Assembly: GCA_038496445.1 (NCBI GenBank)
Contig: JALMLS010000108.1
Location: 1-29,441 of the forward strand
DNA length: 29,441 nucleotides
Source: Trichosphaerium sp. ATCC 40318
Lineage: Eukaryota > Discosea > Flabellinia > Trichosidae
Direction of reading: 5' to 3'
Shown here: positions 19,708-27,893 of the stretch, piece by piece
Position numbering within the stretch: the stretch's first letter is position 1
How the letters are laid out: every line of letters starts with the position of its first letter
Notes under the pieces: model-generated
The model's database searches: none
Told to the model about the DNA's origin: nothing
What the model saw: the letters and a program-made list of their open reading frames with translations, nothing else
Position numbers and translations under genes: made by a program

Positions 19708-20190
19708 TTATTCATATAGTTCACCGTTCTCTCTCCAGCATTTAAAACCATTTTGATATTTACCATCAACCAAGTTTGCACAGTGAACCCATAATTGTCC
19801 ATTTTCATACCAGCTCTTGTATTCTCCCTGCTTGACATCTTTCACATAATTAACCTTTTCAGCCAGTTGACCATTTCATGCCATCTCTTAAACTCTCCTT
19901 CCTTTTCTCCATTGTTGTAGTTACCAATCTCACGTATTTGACCAGTTGCGTACCATTCTTTGTACTCCATGACATTTATTATGTTTCCAATGATATTGCC
20001 GCACTATTTGTGTTTTTCCCATGATATTTGCCATGCAACGCCATTTTCCGTGTTTCTTTAAGTTAGAATCAAACCTTGTAGTTGTTGCTGTCCGTTTTGA
20101 TAGTAAAGGGAACTTACAATACACTTCATGGTCCAAATCAAGCATATCGAGCTGTAGCTCTAACGGCAAGTATGATAGGTTGTAAATCAT
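19708..20190 (-). pseudogene. F-box/MORN-type repeat pseudogene
   Basis: Read on the minus strand, this begins with an F-box-like segment (MIYNLSYLPLELQLDMLD...FPLLSKR). It continues into MORN-variant repeats (EYKEWYATGQIREIGNYNNGEKEGEFKRWHE, shown by its WYxxGQ and GEKEGE motifs; WYENGQLW; WRENGEL). The repeats are not in one frame. Between KCHG and EYKEW two bases are missing, and after KRWHE one A is missing from a short A run. The remains end at a TAA at 19708-19710 and contain only about four repeats, against sixteen or so in the intact relative at 25624-27329. Two independent breaks and truncation favour a pseudogene over a sequencing slip. Confidence 0.7.
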
Positions 20191-20405
20191 CTATTCAGTC
20201 ATTAATTAGCTTGTTACGTGAAGGCTAGGTAATATTTTGCATATAAGTCAACGTAGATTCAAAATTATTTCATTGCTTAAATGTTACTGCCCTGTTGATG
20301 TCGCTACGCTACACATCTTTACGTAAATAGAACCCACACCCTGTATAGGGGAGAAGGCAATAGCAAGGGACTGGAGAAGAGAGTATTATCGAAAACCTAC
20401 CAAAC

Positions 20406-23038
20406 ATGTTAAACGAAAGCTCTGACGAAGAATTTTCTGATTTCGAGGATGATGACGATTTCCTAGCTCAACGAGAGAAATGGGATAGCAAATCAATACA
20501 GGAAGGCTCTAATGGCACGTGGGTACCTAAAATCAAAAAACGTGCCAAAACAACAACAGCAAATGCGGTTTTTCTCTATTTTCATTAACCTGATTCTGTG
20601 ATGTTAGGCCTCGTAGATCCAGAGCACTTTATGATGAGAAGGACCTTCAACACAAGCGGCTTTGTTAAAAAGTATCCACCCAAAGTTAATGGCGCAAGGA
20701 AGCAAACTGTGTATAAAACAATAGCAGAGTATGCTAAACACGGTACAGCATCTTCAAAAGTGGTTGTTACGAAAGTAAATGTCGCAAAGTTCCCTGATAA
20801 CGCAGGTACAAACACTTTTGAAGTATAAGCTTCATGGCAAGATTCATGCCAAAATGCACAAGATTCACAAACTTGAACTTTTTTTTGTTTATCACGTGCG
20901 CCCATGGGCGAAACATTTGTTTTAAGTCTTGATATTTTTATAAGAAAGGCGTTAATCTTGACGCTGTTTATCACGTGTTTTCAATCATTTTATGATTAGA
21001 ATCTGAATTTAATAGGATTCGGTATTTCATTTGTTTGGCATGACCCTGAGCGCAAAGCAAAAGAAGTACAGGTTGTTGGTACATTCAACACATGGCGAAG
21101 AGATAGACCAATTAATCTTCAGTGTATTGAGTTACACACAGGTACGTAAAAACACTGTGTTGTTTTGTATTCCCAACTTTAACTTGAAAATGTAGAGAAT
21201 GTTTGGGCTACAGTTGTATCAGAACTACCAGAGCTCGATGATGAAGATGCCAGCCACGAATATATATTTATAGTTGATGGCAAAGAGGTACAAGCATTAT
21301 CATACGCTTTTTATTGAATTATTTTCAGGTTGTTGATGACACTAAAAGAGTTGTGGATCACACAGACGAAAATGGAAAAGCGAATATTTTAGAAGATACT
21401 GAAGAACACTACTTACGAATAGAATCAACTGAAGGACCATTCTTGTACTGTGATAAGGTATCTAAAACCTCACAACTTTTTTTTGTTTTGTGCTAAACAC
21501 TTTTTTTTAGGAGCCACAAGTACGTACAATACATGTATTGTAATGGTACATTTAATTTACTAAATAACATAGCCAAACGATTTCAGTTGGTACCTCAACT
21601 TCGCACAGAGGTAAAGTTGCAATTCATTACACAGCTCTTTGTTTGAATTGTTTAATTGATTGGTTTTAGAGACGTTTTCAAGTACTATGGCGCAAAAAGT
21701 TTATTTGCTCAAGACGAAATTCAAGTTGCAGAGCATCCAGCTCTTGCTTCAATTCGTGAAAGTACGTTTTGCTGAACAACGCATGAATTTTCTTGATATT
21801 GTTATTGGTCTTAATGCTATTACAGTGCTACTCGTAAAGGCAAATCGGGATGATGGTGATATAAAGCAATTAGGTACTCATACACGCACACTAGAAGAAG
21901 GAAACCTTGCTTCTTCATCTCCAACACCCATTCTTATTCGGTACATTCATTTTGTTTTTTATCAAAATACTGAGTTGGTTTTTAATAGTGGCGTTGAACG
22001 TCTTGGTGTTATTGATACAGATAAGCTGTATGGCGTAAAATTAGGAAGAACGAAATCAAAGAAGGCAATTAAAGCTGGAATTTCCAAAGTTGAGAATGGA
22101 CCTACAGTGACTAATCTTATTTGGTATGGAAATAATATTCGTATAATTTAATTCAACTGACCTTTTATGTTAGCATGCAAGCACCAGGTGCCGAAAGTTT
22201 TGTACTAGAAAGGAATTGTATAACTTCAAAAAGGTTGTCAGAAAGATTGGGGAAAAGAGTACAAAAAGTGGCAGCTTGAGTATGCGTTACGTACTGCTTA
22301 CACATCATTTGTATCTGGTACCCTTTCATTCGTTCAGGATTTTGTTTCCATTAACTTGATGTTTGTAGCTGTTCATGAATCAAAGATGGGCCTCGCAGAA
22401 AAGAACGCCAATGGTGATGAAGAACAGGATAGCGATGATGACTTGTCTGACTCTGATGACGAGTCTGAAGATGATGATTTCTGTGTAATTATACACACTG
22501 GCAACTGGTACGTTCTAATACAAGTATTAGTTTGATTTTAATCTGATAATTGAAAATAGGGTTGTGGAGCGTAAGTTATTTCAATTATGAGTAGAAAACG
22601 GACAAGTTTTATTGTTAAATGTCTTGATAGGTATGGCAATGATTGTGAGTTGATGGCACTAATTCAAATTGCTGCTGCTTATTATGCCAAAGTAAACATA
22701 CTCGTTTACTATCCACTTGATGATAAAGGCGCGGTATGATTTAACAACAAACAAATTATTAGTTTTTCTTTCTAATAAGTTATTCACATTCTTCACAGAA
22801 AGCACTAGATTCTGCACAGTCACTATGGAGTGCATGGATAGGAGATGAGGATAGTGATGATGAAGATGATGAAGAAGGTGATAAGAGTGGCGGTGAGAAG
22901 GAAAGATACGAAGTACGTCACAATGATTGGTTTGTAGTTCAACAAAGTTTATTTTCGCAATAGGTGCACTGCCCTTACATGTTCTTGGATATGCTGTACA
23001 AGAGAAAGTATAAATGGAATAAAGGCAACAACACCTAA
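20406..23038 (+). CDS. CBM48 (AMPK-beta-type glycogen-binding) protein with unidentified second half
   Basis: Sixteen exons join in phase: 20406-20541, 20608-20805, 21016-21141, 21196-21287, 21329-21457, 21511-21519, 21573-21610, 21670-21761, 21826-21940, 21989-22123, 22174-22201, 22242-22317, 22369-22507, 22631-22733, 22799-22912 and 22964-23038 (about 534 aa). The N-terminus is acidic. Residues ~112-220 form a carbohydrate-binding module of the AMPK-beta type: ISFVWHDPERKAKEVQVVGTFNTW, then ELPELDDEDASHEYIFIVDGKEVVDD and ENGKANILE. The following ~300 residues are conserved-looking (PNDFSWYLNFAQRDVFKYYG, EHPALASIRE, DWGKEYKKWQLEYALRTAYTSF) but unrecognised. Two acidic Ser/Asp stretches interrupt it. 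GNWYGNDCELMALIQIAA weakly recalls the second half of OTU proteases, without a visible catalytic Cys motif. Glycogen or starch binding is inferred from the CBM48. Confidence 0.8.
21511..21519 (+). other. 9-nt microexon (GAG CCA CAA)
   Basis: A nine-base exon encoding Glu-Pro-Gln sits between a TTTTAG acceptor and a GTACGT donor. It keeps phase 0 on both sides. Skipping it would also keep the frame, so alternative inclusion is possible. Confidence 0.5.
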
Positions 23039-23749
23039 ATATACAAGAAAGCATAAGTGTTAAACAACCAAAACAACAAATAATAAAACTTAAGCAACAT
23101 GTTATGTATGCATGATCTCAAACACCTTCTTTTTCACTCGGTTTTCGAACAGTTTTGTTACCTTTCTGAACCGTCATTATGGTTACTCAAGCCGGTCAAA
23201 TAACACACATAGTTATTCAGTAGAAAATCTTCCCTGCTCGTGGGACTGTAACTTAATAATTGCTTTAAAAATACTGGTGGTAGGCTGTGTTAAAATAAAT
23301 CACTGATGTGACTGCTATTCACATTATTGCTTTACATGTCTTTTTTTTTTTTTTTGATAGAGAAAATTAATGACATTTATTGGTACCACTAATTTCTTCA
23401 CTTTACTTCAGTTACGATTTGAGTATCACAACTTCGTGGCACATTTCACCAGCACAAGTGTGCAGGTAATAATATTGAACAAAACGCCTGTTTGAGGTAT
23501 TCAAAAAGAAATCGCTTCAAAGAGCTTTATTTCTGCCAGTTACACTGTAAGCTGCTCTTACAGTATAATAATTAATAATTCAATCCATTCAAAGTTATTT
23601 GACCTGCGTAGACTGTCAAACAAGCCTTCAGGGTAAAAGCCATTTTCTGTACAACTACCCACAGGATTTTCTTGGCAATCAAACACTAATATTGTACGGT
23701 TTAAATTATCTTTTTTAATGCTAATTTGAAAAAACAGGCACAGTGCTCC
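23039..23749. other. Intergenic spacer upstream of EH-domain gene
   Basis: This is 711 bp between the CBM48 gene's stop and the first supported EH-domain exon. It has long T runs near 23340 and an AT-rich stretch near 23560. The T-rich sequence ending in GATAG and the ACAG just before the EH exon look like intron ends, so untranslated or short upstream exons may lie here. No coding frame is recognisable. Confidence 0.4.
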
Positions 23750-25346
23750 ATGTGGAGAATTTCGGATTCAAAGCAGCAAGAGTTTAAAACACTATTCTAC
23801 AAAGAAGATAGTACCAATACTGGTTACATTTCAGGAAAACGATGCAAACAGCTGTTTGTGCAATACAACTTGCAGTATGATAACAATGTCAACTCTACCA
23901 GTGTCATGTGTATTAATTTCTTCTGTTACATTATAGTAAAATGGACTTGGCAATGATATGGGGCATTGCTGATCAAGATGAGAGTGGCAGATTGAATATC
24001 CTTGAATTCACTGTTGCCATGTTTCTCATAGATGGAATCAAATGTAAAACCTTACCTCGTGTGCCTACAGATGTACCTCCTGAACTCAAAATCGACTATG
24101 AAAATGGTACCATCGGTGGGACAACTGGCGCTGGTGTGGCTACCAGTAGTAACAAGTACGAGACACAAAAAAAACCAGTTGAACAAATACCAACTTTTCT
24201 TCCAATTCAGAGAGCAAGAACACCTTGAAGATTCAAAGGACATGTGGTGTATACCAGATTCAGAGATGAAAACATACAAAGCTCTGTTTCATAAACTAGA
24301 TACGTCTAACGTTGGATACATTGATGGACAACATTGCAAAGAATTATTTGTTTCTTACAAAATGGGGTATGCAACATGTGATATAAAACGTTTTTTGTGC
24401 TTATCTATTATTAAAGAAACGCACAATTGGCAGTTATTTGGAGTATCGCTGATCAAAACAGGAGAGGCAGATTGAATGTTCTCGAATTCACAGTTGCCAT
24501 GTTTCTCCTAAATGGAATCAAAAATAAAACTGTAACTCATATACCTGCAGATGTTCCTCCGGAACTAAAAATCGATTATATACATGGCACTATTGGTCCC
24601 AGTGCAGAGGGAAATTCAGAAGGTAATGGAGCTGGTATGATAACTAGTGGCACTAAGTACGAACACAAAAAAGATCTTTCTCAGTATTTTTTGCAAAGTC
24701 TTCTGAACAAGTCTCACTTAAACTTTACCTAGAACAGAAGTTCAAAATAGTGATAAAAAATTATGGTGTATACCCGATTCAGATATACAAGCATACAAAG
24801 CTCTGTTTCTTAAACATGACACCTCTGACGTTGGATACATTGATACCCAACAAGGCAAAGATTTATTTTTGCTTTCCAAACTAGGGTACAGACACATGCC
24901 AAAAAAACCAACTTGTTCCTGAATATCGTTTTAGAACTTCACAGTTATCACGTATATGGACCATTGCTGATCAAGACGGGAGTGGCAGATTGAATATTCT
25001 TGAGTTCACTGTTGCCATGTTTCTCATAGACGGAATCAAACATAAAACCTTACCTCATGTGCCTACAGATGTACCTCCTGAACTAAAAATAGATTATACA
25101 AATGGTACCATCGGTGGTAAACCAATAGATATTACATCTGCCAAAAGCTACAAAAAATTAGAGTGGACTAAGATATTGACAATGTCAGGTTTTGACAAAC
25201 AACGCACACAAAAACTTGGGTTACTGTTGAACCGTATGTGTGTTGATGACATACATGAAATAACAGGTGAAGTTATGAAGGAATTAGGCTTTACAGTGCT
25301 AGAACGTGCAAAATTTGTAAAGTATCAAAACAACTCCTTGGAGTAA
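23750..25346 (+). CDS. Triple EH-domain protein (Eps15-like) with SAM-like C-terminus
   Basis: Six exons join in phase: 23750-23874, 23937-24155, 24211-24366, 24417-24656, 24733-24885 and 24935-25346 (about 434 aa). Three EH domains follow one another, each of two EF-hand-like halves: MWRISDSKQQEFKTLFYKED...GYISG, then IWGIADQDESGRLNILEF. They bind NPF peptides in endocytic adaptors such as Eps15, intersectin and EHD. The second EF loop is canonical for calcium in EH1 (DQDESGRLNILE) and EH3 (DQDGSGRLNILE) but altered in EH2 (DQNRRGRLNVLE). Each domain ends in nearly the same VPTDVPPELKIDY sequence. The C-terminal ~60 residues (WTKILTMSGFDKQRTQKL...EVMKELGF) are helical and SAM-like. The start may lie further upstream, since an acceptor-like ACAG precedes the first exon. 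Confidence 0.85.
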
Positions 25347-25623
25347 AGATAAATTAGTGAGTAGTTGACTTATATAAAAGTTATGCATTATGGTCACTTA
25401 GTTGGTAATACACTATTGTTTCCATTATTTACTATGGTGTACAAGTAGCAGTACAGTAACACTTGTCAAGCGAAACTTCAATTGCTTCATCCAATGTTGT
25501 TTTTGTTGATAAACAAAAGAAGTATTGACGTTTCACAAAGCCATAATAGTTTTTTTAACCTAATAACTTGATTTTATTTTAGAAAAACGCACGTGTTTTT
25601 GTGGATATTATCGTTTCTAAAAC

Positions 25624-27329
25624 TTATTTGTTTTGGCTTTCTTTTAGTTGTTCCTTAAGTTCTTGAACTTCTTTTTGAAGCGCTATTTTATCTTCATAAA
25701 GCTTCTTATATTCCACCTCTACTCCATTCTCATAACTCGTATAAGTCACCTCCTCTTCATAATCATCATCTACTGTTCTAATCATATAAAATCCATGTAA
25801 CTTATTATTCTTGTAAGAACAAGACTTCATTAATACTCCGCTAAAGTTCCATTTTTTATACTCTCCTTCTAACTTTCCATTATCATCATAAAAGCAATCT
25901 AATTGCATTACTCCTTTGTAATTCCATTCGTCATATTTACCAACTTTTACTCCATTTTTGTAAAAGCAATGAACACAGTACTTACCATCATCATTCCAAG
26001 TCTGATACTCTCCATCAAGCTTATCATTCTTATAAAAACAACACTTTGTAAATTCTCCATGGTAACCCCACTCAGTACATTCTCCCTCCTTCATACCTTC
26101 CTTAAAGAAGTGCTTCTCCTTTAACTGGCCATTATCATAAAATTCTTTAAATTCTCCTTCTTCTAATCCATCTTTAAATCCAACAACTGATTTCAGTTGT
26201 CCGTTCTCATGCCACTTTTTTTTCTCACCTTGCATCTTCCCGTCTTTATAAAAACACTCAACTTTCAGTTGACCATTACTAGGGTACCAGCATTTGTATT
26301 CACCATGTCCAACTGCTGAGATAGAGCTGCTAACCAAATTCAGGCGGCGTGATCTGCGATCTGCTTGTTTTTCTTTAATTTCACTCTCACTGACTTCTTT
26401 GTAGAAAGCAGAACACTCCAACCGCCCACCCTCATCAAATTTCCTCTTTTCTATTATGTTAAGACCACTTTGCGTTTTAGTAAAAACACGTGTTTTGTAC
26501 AACACCCCAGAGTCAGGACGTAAAAACTTGTGTTCACCTGTTTTCTCACCATCCTTGTAACTACCTTTAAATATCACTTGATTAGTTCTACTCCATTTTG
26601 TACAATCCCCATGATACTCATTATCCTTGTAATAGCTGTGCTCCTTTAATGAACCATCATTGTGCCACTCCATATACAAACCCTGTTTTTCTCCATTTTT
26701 ATAGAAACACTGACGAACATCAACACCGTCTTTATTCCATTCTTGAAACTCTCCTTCCATCTTTCCATTATCATTAAAACAATACGCTTTATGTAACTGT
26801 CCATTCTCATGCCATACCTTTGTTTCTCCTTTAGGCTTTCCTTCAATAACGAATCCAGTTAAATGGATTTGTCCATTTGAATACCACGTTGTAGCTTTTC
26901 CAGCAACGTGATCGTTCTTGTTTTGCCATTGGTGACTTATTTGCCCGTCTTTATACCAAGCTAAAAACATGCCTTCCTTGATTCCCTCTTGGTAGTAGCA
27001 CTTCTCTTTCAAATTACCATTATTGTGCCATTGTATCCAAAGACCGTTTTTACTGAGATTTCTGTAAAAAACGAAAAAGTTAGGCGGCGCATTGGTTTTT
27101 GCGATGAGAACTAACGCAAAAGCGGTAAAATCAGTCTGGTACGTACGCGTTAAAATGGGTCTTCACAGCTGCTAGTTTTGACAGCGAATGTAACGATTTA
27201 AAGGTGTGTTTGTTGTAATTGCTTATTTCGACCTTTAAAAGTATGTTAGTCGCGTTAAAAGTGAATGCAAGTCGTAAAGATCTTCGCCAGACGTACTAGT
27301 ATATCGCATGGTAAACTAAGCAAATTCAT
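25624..27329 (-). CDS. F-box protein with long MORN-variant repeat array
   Basis: Three exons join in phase: 27297-27329, 27147-27232 and 25624-27061 (about 518 aa). Exons 1-2 encode an F-box (MNLLSLPCDILVEISNYN...LHSLSKLAAVKTHF). Exon 3 carries some sixteen repeats of 20-24 residues with the pattern W-x-x-[DN]-G-Q-L-K...Y-K-[DN]-G-x-x-x-G-E, the MORN-variant type better known from bacterial proteins (for example the YwqK family). A Ser/Arg-rich interruption lies near the middle (ADRRSRRLNLVSSSI). The last ~30 residues form a coiled coil (LYEDKIALQKEVQELKEQLKE). Predicted role is an SCF-type adaptor whose repeat face selects the target; this is inference. ATG at 27329 is the only in-frame ATG before the F-box. 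Confidence 0.82.
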
Positions 27330-27590
27330 AGCTGTAAAACCTCTTTGACGCACGCTAGCGTTAATTAGTGTAAAATTGGGCTTAGATCTGATTTTAGCGG
27401 GCTTTGTTACCTTTTTCTTTTGATCATTTGCCGGCAATAGTGTTTACAACACGTAAAATTTATCGAGTAACTAACAGGATTGGCGCAGTTTAGACAAAAT
27501 CAGGCTATTGGTAGCTATGAAAAACGTGTTGACTTTTTTGAGAATCAATTGGGAGACGCTGTTGTCCATGAACTGGCAGAGCCTATATAG
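27265..27590 (+). CDS. Candidate small protein overlapping the F-box/MORN 5' end
   Basis: Two exons, 27265-27310 and 27478-27590, join in phase at a GTAAAC donor and a CTAACAG acceptor to give a ~52-residue protein. The start (MQVVKIFARRTSIS) is basic and amphipathic, like a mitochondrial presequence. The rest (AQFRQNQAIGSYEKRVDFFENQL) is helical. The first exon overlaps exon 1 of the F-box/MORN gene on the other strand. I do not recognise the protein. It could equally be a chance frame. Confidence 0.3.
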
Positions 27591-27893
27591 ATAGCGTACC
27601 TCACCACAACATCATATCTGACCAATGTAGATGTAACGATTGAAGTACACGTGCCACTAAAGAGTTATTCTTTGTTGCTATGTTTGATTTGTTGTGCGTT
27701 TGGTTTTCAGTTACAACTGTTGGAGTAGTAGATATTTCTGTTACACCTTGTTAAGAAGGTTTTATTTTATGTACAAGTGAGGTATGTACAAAACAAAAAT
27801 TATTTACACAACTACAAAGTCTACATCAGACACAGAAATTTCTTTAGCTTTTCTATTCGCATCTAAGACCACGTGTTAACTTTTTGGGTTTTT
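27591..27893. other. Spacer between arrestin 3' end and F-box/MORN promoter
   Basis: This AT-rich spacer contains one CACGTG element at 27648; a second lies just beyond it, at 27870. A short hydrophobic plus-strand frame near 27679 is followed quickly by stops. Nothing else is recognisable. Confidence 0.4.

Noticed and set aside
22560-22570. An 11-nt microexon (WVVE) in the CBM48 gene
   Set aside because: Including it forces a stop in the next exon. Direct splicing of 22507 to 22631 keeps frame and gives GNWYGNDCEL.
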